DNA of 64,000 nt from Rosa chinensis. Taxonomy: Eukaryota; Streptophyta; Magnoliopsida; Rosales; Rosaceae. This document shows positions 21,327 through 32,369 of this stretch, one piece after another. The position numbers were made by a program, and so were the translations under genes. The stretch lies in the NCBI RefSeq assembly GCF_002994745.2, contig NC_037091.1, positions 15,624,501-15,688,500 on the forward strand, read 5' to 3'. Every line of letters starts with the position of its first letter. The first letter of the stretch is position 1. The notes beneath the pieces were generated by a model. It saw only the letters and a list, made by a program, of their open reading frames with translations, was not told where the DNA came from and did no database searches.

Positions 21327-22387
21327 TTGAGCCTCCGGTACCCAGTGGGGTACAGAGAGAGGGCTTGGCTCCGATACCCGATGGGGTAGAAAATTTGAGC
21401 CTCCGGTACCCAGTGGGGTAGAGAGAGGGCTTAGTTCCGATACCCGATGGGGTAGAAAATTTGAGCCTCCGGTACCCAGTGGGGTAGAGAGAGGGCTTAG
21501 TTCCGATACCCGATGGGGTAGAAAATTTGAGCCTCCGGTACCCAGTGGGGTAGAGAAGGCTTGGCTCCGATACCCGATGGGGTAGAAAATTTGAGCCTCC
21601 GGTACCCAGTGGGGTAGAGAGGGCTTGGCTCCGATACCCGATGGGGTAGAAAATTTGAGCCTCCGGTACCCAGTGGGGTAGAGAGAGGGCTTGGTTCTGA
21701 TACCCGATGGGGTAGAAAATTTGAGCCTCCGGTACCCAGTGGGGTAAAGAGAGAGGGCTTGGTTCCGATACCTGATGGGGTAGGAAAATTTGAGCCTCCG
21801 GTACCCAATGGGGTAAAGAGAGAGGGCTTGGTTCCGATACCCGATGGGGTAGAAAATTTAAGCCTCTGGTACCCAGTGGGGTAAAGAGAGGGCTTGGTTC
21901 CGATACCCGATGGGGTAGAAAATTTGAGCCTCCGGTACCCACTGGGGTAAAGAGAGAGGGCTTGGTTCTGATACCCGATGGGGTAGAAAATTTAAGCCTC
22001 TGGTACCCAGTGGGGTAAAGAGAGAGGGCTTGGCTCCGATACCCGATGGGGTAGAAAATTTGAGCCTCCGGTACCCAATAGGGTAAAGAGAGGGCTTGGT
22101 TCCGATACCCGATGGGGTAGAAAATTTGAGCCTCCGGTACCCAGTGGGGTAGAGAGGGCTTGGCTCCGATACCCGATGGGGTAGAAAATTTGAGCCTCTG
22201 GTACCCAGTAGGGTAGAGAGAGGGCTTGGTTCCGATACCCGATGGGGTAGAAAATTTGAGCCTCCGGTACCCAGTGGGGTAAAGAGAGATCTTGGCTCCG
22301 ATACCTGATGGGGTAGAGAATTTTGAGCCTCCGGTACCCAGTGGGGTAGAGAGAGGGCTTGGTTCCGATACCCGATGGGGTAGGCGG
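21327..22387. repeat. 66-bp tandem array, 16 copies, in the Tat 3' untranslated region
   Basis: I count sixteen units of 64-68 bp, each with two related halves: one around GGTACCCAGTGGGGTA and one around GATACCCGATGGGGTAG. Units differ by a few substitutions and by length changes in a GAGA run. Because 66 is a multiple of 3, the array is open in several frames (a 22-residue peptide repeat), which explains the long ORFs there; I see no reason to call it coding. Tat-lineage elements are known for hypervariable 3' tandem repeats that can seed satellite DNA. Confidence 0.93.
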
Positions 22388-22982
22388 TGCATGTAGGCCA
22401 CGTGGGGCAGACTGGGTTATGCAATAAATGCCCGTCCCTTCGCCTGCAAAGGCCTCGAGAAATGGGGGAATGCGTGGGACACGTGTAGCGATCCTATGGT
22501 TGAGGTCTTTTCGGTTTCGACGGCCATGATGTATTGGAGATTGAATTTCAGAGGGAAACCGACTGTTTTCCCTCACTTTCATGAAAAAGAAGCTCAGAAG
22601 ATTCAGCGAAGAGAAAGGGAGAGCCAAAGCGGAGAGAAAGGGAGAGCCAAGGGAGAAGTGTGAGTGCCTGTGGAGTGATAGATCAATCGTCTGCCGAAGA
22701 AGAGGTTAGATCTCTCGCCCTGCTTGTACGATTTAATTTATTTATTTGTCAGGTCTATTGTTTATGTTTCTTCCATGGCAGTTTCTGTTTGTGTTTTTGT
22801 TCCTCCTGTTTGCATAGACAGAAATGAATAATTCCAGTGTCGTTGTCCTTCTGTTTTAGATTTCCGGGTTTGTTTCACTTTCTGGGTTTTTCATTGAATT
22901 TCTGGGTTTTTATGGGTTTTGGCTTGAATTTCTGGGTTTTTATGGGTTTTGGCTAGGCTAACCCTTGTGCTTCTGGTTCCAG
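22388..22982 (+). promoter_or_regulatory. Probable promoter, leader and 5' intron region of the Tat antisense ORF
   Basis: Non-coding. Contains an acceptor-like TTCTGGTTCCAG ending at 22982, 36 bp before the ORF ATG, so a leader intron is likely. A direct duplication of about 31 bp (TTTCTGGGTTTTTATGGG) lies near 22890-22955. No clear TATA box was chosen; inference only. Confidence 0.4.
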
Positions 22983-23018
22983 ATAGCGAGATTTGAGGTC
23001 CCCGGTACCGTAGTTAGG

Positions 23019-25305
23019 ATGGAATCAGAAGCCAGGGGTGGGGATACGGGATCGTCGTACCAGTCCTCTGCCAGGCAAGCTGAAGTGGACATCGACCGAT
23101 ACCTAGGCCGAGTAGATCAATTAGCAGAGAACACGGGATCCTCGACTGGGGTGTTCTCAGAGAGTTGTGAGGAGTCCGACGAGGGTGAGAGCGAGGGTGG
23201 ATCTGCGGAGGCCCCGGTAGTCACAGTGGCCATTCCGGAGGGCATACCGAAGCCGAGGTATACACTTGCGAATGGGACCGTATGTGACGAGCCTGGAAGA
23301 AGTATGATGATGAAGGAGATCATCGACATGCGACTGAAGTGGGGGATACCGGACGCGGTTGAGCTTAGGCCTCTCAGGGATGGAGAGATGGCCGCGAATC
23401 CTGCCCCGGGGTGGGTGGCGCTGCACGAGAATCAACTTCACCACGGGTTATCTCTACCGCTGCCCCGGTGCCTACAGTATCTACTGCGGATGCTGAACCT
23501 GTCACCGGGGCAGCTGACCCCGAATGTCGTTCGCCAAATATATAGTATGATGGCAATGTGGGACTTGTGCCAACAAGGGTGGCCGTCCATAAACGAGTTC
23601 CGCGCGGTACATCGGGTACTGTACTCAAGGAAGCAGCAGTGTGCGGGTACGGTCACCTTTGCCGCTAGGGATTACGAGCCACTAGTTACCGACATGCCTA
23701 CCTCGATGAGCAAAAGGTGGAGGAACAAAGTGTTCCTAGCTGGGGGGCGGTGGCAGATTAAAAATAAGAAGTAGCAGCTGACCGGTACCTTCCAAGCTAT
23801 CGGGGACCAGTCCTATACTCTATCCGAAGTAGAAAGGAAGAGGATAGCCCGGGTATATGCCGTTTGGTCAGAGAAAGAGAGGAGTTCTTATAGATTCATC
23901 CGGCACTCTATACTTTATAGGCTAGGGCTAGGGTGGCTCCCCGGTAAGGGATTTACAACCTTACACAAATATGTATATTATTATTATTATTTTTTTTTTG
24001 TGTCACTCGTCCTTTTTACTTTCGACTAACCTTTGAACTGATTGTAGTGAAAGCGCCGAAGAGGAAACCCCGGAAAGGCAAGGAGGAGGACAGAATGGAT
24101 GATGCCCAATTGATGGAAATGCTGATGGGCCAGGGAGAAGACACCCTTCACATTGACGTCGACCTAGGGTCGAAAGGTACGAGTCAGTCCATTGAAGAAA
24201 CCCTGCTGGAGATCGCCGATGAGGGATATGGTGAGCCTGACCCCGACGCTCCCGTGACCCACGTCGCGCAGCCCTCCATGGCCGATGTTATCACGATAGA
24301 TGACACCGGGATGGGAAAAGTACCGGCCCCATTGCCGATTTCCTCTCGCTCCACTGGGAGCGATGAGGCATTACTCCCTGGTGAGAAGAAGAGATCCCAC
24401 AGGCATCGGCATCGGGCTGATAAGGAGGTGACGTACACTGGCCGGGATGTCCAAGGTACTGGTGCTAAGAGGCAGAAGAAAGATCACCCGGGACCAGAGT
24501 CGTCGCCTTCTCTTGGCCTGTTATCTCCCGCCATTCCGGTAATCCCCAAGAAGCCCATCAAGCAGCTGCTTAGTGAGTACGGGGTTGCCGATGAAAAGTT
24601 CGTGCGGTCCATGCTTGGGGATCTGAAGGTTATTGACCTCGACTGGGTTCGGGCCAAGGATAACACTCCCCAGGAGAATCGCCGTCTTGCCCGGGAATCA
24701 ATTATGCGGGTAAGTCTTGTATTTTCTCCGGTGTTTTTTTTTTGTTATACACGCACTAATCGGTGTATCTGCAGGCACTCTTCAATGTGTACGCCATTGA
24801 CGCCAGCGAGGAAGATACTCATCTGAAGGAGGAGGTTAGCAATCTCTCCGGGCAGGTGAAGTATCTTTATGGCGAGAAGGCCAAGCTGGAGAAGGAGCGG
24901 GACTCAATAAGGACTGAGATGGCCGCCGCTAAGCAGCGGATCGCGGAGCTTGAGGGTGAAGTCGCCGAGGCGCGGGAAGAGGTAAAAAATGCCCAGGACT
25001 CCGAGAAAAAGGCTGCAGAGTCTGCCGTCTCATGGAAGGAGAAGGCAGACCACCTGGAGGATCGTCTTCCCGCGGAAAGGCACGAGGCCGTGGAGGAGTA
25101 CAAGTCCTCGGAAGAGCTCATCTCTATGCTAGCTGCTGCCCAAGATAAGGCTGTCATTATGAAGTTCAAGGAGTGGGTGGCGGCCGGATACTTAGATGAA
25201 GCCAAATTCAAGCGGGGTCTCCTGGAGAGGAAGAAGAAAGATCTGGAGGCGGCTGCCAAGTCTGGTGCCAGTGGGTCCCAGAGTACCGGTGGAGATCGGT
25301 TGTAA
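23019..25305 (+). CDS. Tat antisense ORF, three exons, putative gypsy-type N-terminal domain and C-terminal coiled coil
   Basis: Transcribed opposite to gag-pol. Exons by GT-AG and frame: 23019-23943, 24048-24709 and 24775-25305. Joining is in phase at both introns. The first exon holds the segment around RLKWGIPDAVELRPLRDGE and NQLHHGLSLPLPRCLQYLL. This resembles the 'putative gypsy-type transposon' (Transposase_28-like) domain found in plant Tat elements and many plant hypothetical proteins. The second exon is acidic and basic low complexity with KRKPRKGKEE, a possible nuclear signal. The third exon is a heptad-rich, Glu/Lys/Ala coiled coil (about residues 540-660 of the spliced product). 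An in-frame TAG at 23772-23774 interrupts exon 1, so this copy is probably null. The family's function is not established. Confidence 0.75.
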
Positions 25306-25660
25306 AAAAAATTTATTTTATTTCATTTTGAACAATTATCTTATTGTCTGGTAGTCCAGGCCTTTTGTGAATGGAAACATCCAGACTTTGAATGGGAATT
25401 GGAAATGAATTAAAATTTCTGGGATTTTCGTTACCGTAAGCATTTGTTTGCATCACTTATTACCGGAATAGAGTAACTGACAATAGCTATGTCCGGGAAT
25501 GTCCGGGGTAGGTAAAAAAAAATGTCAGAAATGGTCTGAATAATTCATTTTTCCAGTCAAATACCACAAGGTGGTTAAATACAGAATGAGTACCCGATGG
25601 GTAGCTTGCCATAGCTGTATGTTCAAAAAGCAAAAGCTAGGACAAGATGCTCCCGGAGCT
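25306..25660. other. Spacer between the antisense ORF and the end of pol
   Basis: AT-rich convergent 3' ends of the two transcripts. No coding signal apart from the last pol codons entering from the right. Confidence 0.5.
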
Positions 25661-28634
25661 ACTTATAGTAATACCGTAGGCGCTGGGTATTCCATGGATG
25701 CCTGGAAACGACCCCATTCATGTCCCGGATGAAAAAGGTTGCGGGACCTACCTCTTCAATGATCTCGTAAGGGCCTGTCCAGGATGGATCCAGTCCTCGG
25801 GGCTCTGGGTAGACTTGCTTCATGACCCAGTCCCCCTATTTTAATGTCCGGGACTGTACCTTGGCATCGTAGTAACGAGCTATCCTCCGCTTGTTTGCCA
25901 AGTTATGCATGTGCACCACATCTCTTTGTTCCTCAAGTAAATCGGCATCGAGGTGTAGGCCCTGTGAGTTGGTACCCGCATCAAAGTATTCGATCCGAGG
26001 ACTCTGGATTTGTGTTTCAATAGGGAGTACTGCTTCTGATCCGAAAGCCATGCAGAAAGGGATCTCCCCGGTAGCCTCCTTTGCCGTGGTCCTGATAGCC
26101 CACAACACCTCCGGGAGTTTAGCAGCCCAAAGACCCTTTGCTTCGTCAAGCTTCTTTTTCAGTATTTTCTTTATTATCTTGTTGACAGCTTCGACCTGAC
26201 CGTTGGTCTGGGGGTGGGCCGGGGAAGCATAGAGGATCCTAGTGCCTAGGTTCTGTGTGTAAGCCCTCAACTCATCATTGTCAAACTGGGTACCATTGTC
26301 CGTGACTATGGTATCCGGGACTCCAAACCTGCAGTAAATGTTCTTCCATAGGAAGCTTTTGACCTTTTCCGTGGTGATGGCGACGAGAGGTTCTGCCTCA
26401 ACCCACTTTATTTGGTAGTCCACGGCAACAATGGCGTATTTGAACTGTCCTACTGCTGTGGGAAGTTTACCAATCAGGTCCAAACCCCACTGACAGAACG
26501 GCCATGGTGCCAGGAGGATGGAAAGGGCGATGGGCGGTGCCCTTGGGATATTTGCATACATTTGGCATCTGTGACAAGAACTGGATATTGTTTGGGCCAG
26601 AGCCGACATGGTTGGCCAGAAATATCCTGCCCTTAGGGTCTTGTGCGCAAGAGATCGGGCTCCGGCATGGTTACTACATACACCAGCGTGAATGTCCTTC
26701 ATTATTTTGTGACCTTCCTCCGGCGTTACACACTTCAGGTTGGGAAAGCAATGCCCCCTTCTGTACAGTTTGCCATTCATGATCGTGTATCGAGCTGACC
26801 TTAGCTGTAGTCTTCTGGCCTCGACCTTATCATCCGGTGCTAGGCCGTCGATCATGTATCTCAAAATTGGGTCCATCCATGAAGCTGTGTGATCCATGGC
26901 AAATATTTCTGACACCGTCTTAGAAGTGCTAGGTCCTGCTAGTATTTCGACCTTGGTGGCCCCATAGGTAGGGTTTGGAGAAGTTGATGCAAGCTTTGCA
27001 AGGGCGTCTGCCTTATCGTTTTCTGCCCTCGGTATTTGGGTAAAAATGTAGGAGGTAAACCTCTGAACTAATGCCCGGGCCAAGGCTTGGTAGGAGGACA
27101 TGTGGGGCTCCTTTGCCTCAAAGTTACCGCTGACCTGGTTTACGACTAACTGAGAATCACTGAAGATACTAAGGTGCTGCACCCCTAGTTCTCGGGCGAT
27201 CTGCAGACCTGCTATAAGTGCCTCGCACTCGACGGCATTGTTGGATGCTTTGAAGGAAAACTTGAGGGCGTACTCGTAGACTTGCTCGTCCGGGCTAATT
27301 AGCAGGATGCCGGCTCCGCTGGTTTTCTTGTTGGATGCTCCATCAACGTATAATCGCCAAGTGCTTGGCGGAGGTGGATCTGCAGCTAGTGGTTCCGATG
27401 ATTCCCGGTTTGGGTTATGGGAGGGGATTGATTCTGAAATAAAATCTGCCGCTGCCTGGCCTTTGATGGTTGTCCGGGGCTGGTACTTGATATCGAACTC
27501 CCCCAATTCGATGGCCCATTTAATTAACCTGCCCGATACTTCTGGTTTCTGTAAAACCTGCCTCAATGGGTGATTAGTGAAAACGGTGATCGAGTGTGCC
27601 TGGAAGTAATGTCTGAGCTTTCGGGCTGATACCAGGAGAGCCAGTGCCACTCTTTCAATGTCCGGGTACCTGGATTCTACCCCGGTGTAACCTTTTCCAG
27701 CGTAGTACACTGGGTATTCACAATCGGAGTCCTTCCTAATCAGGACTGAGCTCACAGCCGTTAACGATGCCTCCAGATATACGTAAAGCATCTCTCCGGG
27801 AACAGGTTTGTAGAGTAGAGGTACCTCCGACAAGTATGACTTCAAACCAAGGAAAGCAGCCTCGTGCTCCGCTGTCCAGGCTATCATTTCGACGTGCTGG
27901 GTTTTTAGCAATTTGAAGAAAGGAGTACACTTGTCCGTCAGCCTGGAGATGAATCTTGACAGGGCGGCCACCTTGCCTACTAGAGATTGGACCTCGTTCC
28001 TGTAGGTTGGGGACACCATGTCTAATATAGCCTGCACCTTCTCTGGATTGGCCTCAATTCCCCTGTGGCTAATGATGTACCCGAGAAACTTTCCTACCTC
28101 GACCCCGAAGATGCACTTCTGTGGGTTAAGCCGCATCCCATTGCGCAATATGATGGTGAAGACGATTAACAAGTTGGCTACATGATCCTCCGGAGTTAGA
28201 CTCTTCACCAGCATGTCGTCCACGTAGACCTCCATGATAGTACCGATAACCTCCGTAAACATGGAGTTGACAAGTCGCTGATAAGTGGCACCTGCATTCT
28301 TTAACCCGAAAGGCATGACCTGGTAGCAATAGAGACCTTTGTCTGTGGTAAAGGCAGTGTGCTCCTCGTCTGCCGGGTTCATTCGAATTTGGTTATACCC
28401 ACTGAACGCATTCATGAAACTGAGTAACCGGTACCCAGCAGTGGAGTCGATTAATTGATCAATTCGCGGGAGCGGGAAGCTATCCTTAGGGCATGCCCGA
28501 TTGAGGCTTGTGTAGTCCACACACATGCGCCATGATCCCGGGGATTTCTTTGGTACCATTACCACGTTGGCTAACCACCGGGGGTATGTTACTTCCCTGA
28601 TAAAGTTGATGGCGATCAGCTTCTTTACCTTAAC
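25661..28634 (-). pseudogene. Tat pol: reverse transcriptase, RNase H, second RNase H and integrase
   Basis: Continuous from 28634 to a TAG at 25836-25838, with recognisable pol sequence continuing to about 25670. RT motifs include WRMCVDYTSLN and VMPFGLKNAGATYQRL, plus the catalytic MEVYVDDMLV. The motif A aspartate is Asn (FMNAFSGYNQI, normally FxDAFSGYNQI). A gypsy RNase H (YVYLEASLTAVSSVL, with a normally conserved Asp replaced) is followed by a second, archaeal-type RNase H starting LYVDGASNKKTSGAGILL. Integrase has an HHCC module, then WGLDLIG, VTDNGTQF and NGQVEAVNK, so D, D and E are present. Two in-frame TAG codons (28635-28637 and 25836-25838) flank this block. Not functional as it stands. 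Confidence 0.9.
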
Positions 28635-30604
28635 CTAGATAGCCCGGTACTTCTCGTGTGTGAAGGCCCTTCGTTTTTGTCTTACCGGTGTTGAGTAAGG
28701 AACAATACTAAGATTGTGCGTGGCTATCTCTGGCGGTATACCGGGCATGTCCTCATAGGACCAGGCGAATGCAGATGTGTTAGATCGAAGAAACGAGATC
28801 AATCCTTCCCTGACAACCGAAGACAACCTTGTACCAATCCTAACAGTCCTGTCCGGGAACTGCTCTGATAGGACCACTTCTTCAATGTCTTCTACGGCAC
28901 CGGGCCGTTCTTCGTCGGAGTCGGTATCTGCCCTGGGATCCTCGTACCTGTCCAACAGAGGGTTAGTAGCTACGTGCAACATTTCGGACTTTCCCTTACC
29001 GCGTGATACAGTTAGAGAATAACACTTCCTCGCGGCTGCCTGATCACCCCGGATCGTAGCAGTGCCGGCCGGGGTTGGTACTTTCATCATCAACATGTGA
29101 CCTGCTATAAAGGTTTTCAGACGCCAGAGTGCCGGCCGGCCCAGGATAGCATTGTAGGATGAGACGCAGTCCACGAAAATGAACTCTGTTTTGATGGTTG
29201 AACAATTCGGGCTTTCGCCTATCGTGATCGATAGGTAATCTAATCCGAGTGGTTGGACGATATCTCCTGAAAAACTAATTAGGGGCTCGTTATCCTGTGA
29301 CAGCTTGGACCTTCCCCTGTTCAAAGCGTTGTAAGCATCGCGAAATAATACGCTAACTGAGGCCCCGGTGTCCACGAGCACCCGGGACATTATATAATGG
29401 TCCATTTGGAGCGTGATTAGGAAGGGATCATCATGGGGCATCCTTAGGTCGGCCTCCTCCTCCTGCAGGAATGTCACCGATGTCCATCCGGTGCCACCGT
29501 CTTGCTGCGGAGCCTTGTGGAAGTTGAAAATTTCCGGACGACCGAAACTAGAATTTCGTTTCCTCCCCTGGGGGGGCAACTCTTTCGGGCCCCCATAGTG
29601 GATCGTGAAGATCTGACCGTACACGTTTACAGCTCCTATCTCCTTAGCAGGTAGGTATCGTTGAAGCTTGCCCCTCTGGATGAGGGACTCGATTGTATTT
29701 TTTAAAGCAACGCACAGATTGGTATTATGTCCGGCATCTTCATGATAAGTGCAGAACCTTCCGGTATCCTGCTGGGTAAGTTTACTCTTCGGGAATTTCC
29801 TTGGGGGTGGTCCCAGTATCTCATCCTTGTTTTCGTTCCAAATAGTCTCATATGAAGCGTTGAGGATTGTGAACACCTCATACCGGGGTGGTGGTGGTGT
29901 CCGTGGGGCCTGCTGTGCCCTCGGCTCCCGGTGAGGGTGGGTGGTCCCGTAACTGTTTGACCTGGACGAGGACTCTTTGCCTCTTTTGTTCGAGGTATGG
30001 GGTGACCTATCATGGCTATGGACCCACTCCCTCTTTCGTGTTTCATCCCTGACAGTCGAGGTCTGTGAGGAGAATCTTAGCTCCAGTCTGGGGTTGTCCC
30101 CATAAGTCTCGAATTCGGCCTGGGCGTGTCTGATGGCAGTGGCCATCAGCTCGTCGTAGCTAGCTAGAGGATTATGGTTGATCCCGTAGAGAAATTCTCC
30201 ACGCCTTAAGCCCCTCCTGAAAGCCAGCTCAGCCAGTTCCTTATTAAGGTCCCGGCACCTAGCGGTAGCCGCCTGCCATCGATTTAAAAAAAACTTCAAA
30301 GTTTCATCTTCCCCCTGCTGGACTTTTAACAGGCCCTTTGGTGTGTGTATCCCATCGGTGCGTAAGATGAATCGAGCGACAAATTTGTCAGCCAGCTCCT
30401 TAAAATTCCCTACAGAACCGACCGGCAGTTCGTAGAACCAACTCAAAGCCTCCCCTGACAAGGTCTCCTGGAACATATTACAACACACTTCATCCGTATA
30501 TCCCTTGGCGCTTGTTTGTGATCGGAAAGCCTGGAGATGCTGATAGGGGTCTATAACTCCCGTATAGTCAATCTTCAATGGTTTTGATGTATTCGCTCGA
30601 ATGG
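28635..30604 (-). pseudogene. Tat gag (capsid region) and protease
   Basis: The gag domain begins around KIDYTGVIDPYQHLQAF and includes LSGEALSWFYELP and FVARFILRTDG, typical of Tat capsid. A basic, Ser-rich linker follows, then a CxxH…H…C zinc-like motif (CTYHEDAGHNTNLC), and then the protease with catalytic VDTGAS intact (SRVLVDTGASVSVLF). The C-terminal part leads into RT (SYEDMPGIPPEI). The open frame is preceded by an in-frame TAG (near 30614) and closed by TAG 28635-28637, where relatives continue into RT. Confidence 0.9.
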
Positions 30605-30672
30605 CTCCTCTAACCTATTGGGTGAAAGGCCCCGGGCGGTCCTCGTAACTGTTCATAGCTCTCCAGGTGTCT

Positions 30673-31299
30673 CTATTTTCTGTGGCCTGTACCCTTGCCT
30701 GCAGGGCATGTAAGGAGTTGCTCATTTGTACGAGTAAAGCCGTGTTTGCGTCGGTTACCGGTGGGATGTTTGTGAACTGGCTGCGGTAACGGTGGTGGTG
30801 GTAGATGCCTCAAGCTTTCCGGGAATAAGTCTACCGGTACCTGGATTATCCGATGGCCGCCCTCCGCAGAAGGTGCTGGAGCGGTGTTAGGGCCTCCTGT
30901 TGTCGGTGCAGTGTTCACACCTGTTGCTAGCGAGGATGCTCTATCCAGGGCCTGGGTGAGTGCCTCGTTGTGCTGGTGCCTCCTGTCCAGTGCTCGGGCC
31001 AGCGCTGTGTTTTCATCTTCCAAATCCTGCATTCTCTGTTGTGCAAGGCGGTTCGTTTCCCTATCGGTACTCCTTTGTTCCCGATCGATCCGAGATTGTT
31101 CCCTGAAGGCTACGATCTCAGCTCGCATAGAATCCATCTCCGATACCGGAGTCACTTCTCCCGGGACTATGGGGTCCAAGGATCCGAGACCATGCATTTC
31201 TCCTGGAACACTGGGCGCTTCTGCTGAAGAAGTTCCCGGTGTGAATATCAGTGCCCGAGCGACACTTCTAACTTCTCCTGCCGCTTCTGGCTCATCCAT
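30673..31299 (-). pseudogene. Tat gag N-terminal region, coiled coil, frameshifted
   Basis: Starts at ATG 31299, only about 40 bp after the 5' LTR. An acidic, Pro/Ser-rich start is followed by a Glu/Arg/Gln-rich helix (about residues 55-110, with RIDREQRSTDRETNRLAQQR), then Pro-rich sequence. The frame differs from the capsid segment. A frameshift lies around 30680-30800, before the Pro-rich part gives way to unlikely sequence. Confidence 0.75.
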
Positions 31300-31323
31300 T
31301 CTAAATGATCCACAATCGTACCC

Positions 31324-31338
31324 CTATCTGGGGCGCCA
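31324..31338 (-). promoter_or_regulatory. Tat primer-binding site
   Basis: The minus strand reads TGGCGCCCCAGATAG one base after the LTR end AACA. The TGGCGCC start is typical of gypsy PBS sequences. I could not assign the tRNA with confidence. Confidence 0.7.
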
Positions 31339-31339
31339 A

Positions 31340-31816
31340 TGTTTCTGGTGGCTTTCTCTGGGTACCTCACACAGAATGCTATACCGTCTAGGGCACCGAT
31401 CAACTCCTGAATCCTGTATCAAGAACACAACGTCAGAGGGATAAACCGTACCAGACGGTTTATACCTCTCAGATGTCTGAGTGAGAAACTAATAGATGTA
31501 GAGATCAAACTGTGTATATAAGAGTTATTACCCGTGAAAGGTGGTTGTGCTAATGTCTTTATACTCAAGCGTGGGAAGGGAGTCTCCCCTATCCTCGATG
31601 TGGGACACAGGTTGTTCTTCTGATGTCATATCAGCTCTCTTGTTGTGTAAATAGATGGGCTGTGCTGGCCTTGCCCCTGGCCCTGGGTGCCCAGGGTGGC
31701 ATCCCATGTGAGGCCCGCCATGGTGGGTCGTAAACCCGGCCCATGGCGTAGTACCTGGGAGTACCGAGGGGGCTCAGAGGCTAGTGCCAAACCTAGTTGA
31801 CTCCCCAGTATGTACA
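31340..31816 (-). repeat. Tat 5' LTR
   Basis: 477 bp, TG…CA on either strand, followed by the target duplication ACGAC (31817-31821). Compared with the 3' LTR it has about 15 substitutions and one single-base insertion by eye. Confidence 0.95.
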
Positions 31817-31911
31817 ACGACCATCTTATATTTTCAAAATCTAATGTCTCTAAATTATTTTGGCTTTCTTACCTATTAGCCAGCAACACTCTCTTGTTGG
31901 CCTGAGGATTC

Positions 31912-31916
<5 letters not shown>

Positions 31917-31996
<80 letters not shown>
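31917..31996. repeat. (AC)n microsatellite, about 40 repeats
   Basis: Uninterrupted AC dinucleotide run of about 80 bp, preceded by TATATAT. A shorter AC run (32349-32366) lies on the other side of the hairpin-ended element, suggesting one microsatellite split by an insertion. Confidence 0.98.
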
Positions 31997-31998
<2 letters not shown>

Positions 31999-32348
31999 CA
32001 GTTCCAAAGAGGACGTCCGCACTGTTGCTAAAGTGCGGACGTCGATGCGGCAGCCTCTATCAAGCTTCGACGGCGCGGCGGTGCTTGGCGGACGAAGGCC
32101 AGTGGTAGGACTAACCGGTCTGCAATCAGGTGGAGTCACCGGCAACGAGGTTGCAGCTCTACCCAGAAAGTTGCAGTTGTAGGTCGAGTCGCTGCCCAGA
32201 ACCTTCAACCTCGACCTCGATTACTGCCCAGAACCGTCTGGGATGCCTCCGGCCTCCTTCAGGCCAGATTAGGGCCACCGCCACCGCCTGAAACGCTACA
32301 GAAGATCGACGTCCGTACTTTAGCCAAAGTGCGGACGTCCGCTTTGGA
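31997..32348. mobile_element. Small hairpin-ended inverted-repeat element (~350 bp)
   Basis: The termini are inverted copies over about 50 bp (GTTCCAAAG…GGACGTCCGCAC). Each terminus also contains its own hairpin: 32012-32043 (12-bp perfect stem GACGTCCGCACT, 8-base loop) and 32308-32339 (same stem with one mismatch). GC-rich interior without a useful ORF. The AC repeats on both flanks suggest insertion into a microsatellite, which hides any target duplication. Superfamily not assigned. Confidence 0.6.
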
Positions 32349-32369
32349 ACGGGCCTATACACACACACA

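Larger units (their letters stand above)
20658..31816 (-). mobile_element. Complete Ty3/gypsy retrotransposon, Tat type, 11.2 kb
   Basis: LTRs of 476 and 477 bp flank the element, with a 5-bp target duplication ACGAC on each side. Minus-strand order is 5' LTR, PBS, gag, protease, RT, RNase H, second RNase H, integrase. After pol come a spliced ORF on the opposite strand, a tandem array and the 3' LTR. RT before integrase defines gypsy. The duplicated RNase H, extra antisense ORF and 3' tandem repeats are known hallmarks of the Tat/Ogre/Retand group. I count about 16 LTR differences by eye (~3.4%), a moderately young insertion. A gag frameshift, several TAG stops and an RT active-site change make this copy defective. 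Confidence 0.95.

Noticed and set aside
21091..22627. Long minus-strand ORFs (up to 436 codons) made of PLGTGGS/FSTPSGIG repeats
   Set aside because: They coincide with the 66-bp tandem array, whose length is a multiple of 3. Three frames are open at once, which is a repeat artefact.
24867..25259. Ser/Ala-rich minus-strand ORF of 130 codons
   Set aside because: Antisense shadow of the coiled-coil exon of the Tat antisense gene.
31860..32208. ORFs encoding poly-(Thr-His) or poly-(Cys-Val)
   Set aside because: Direct translation of the AC microsatellite; not a gene.
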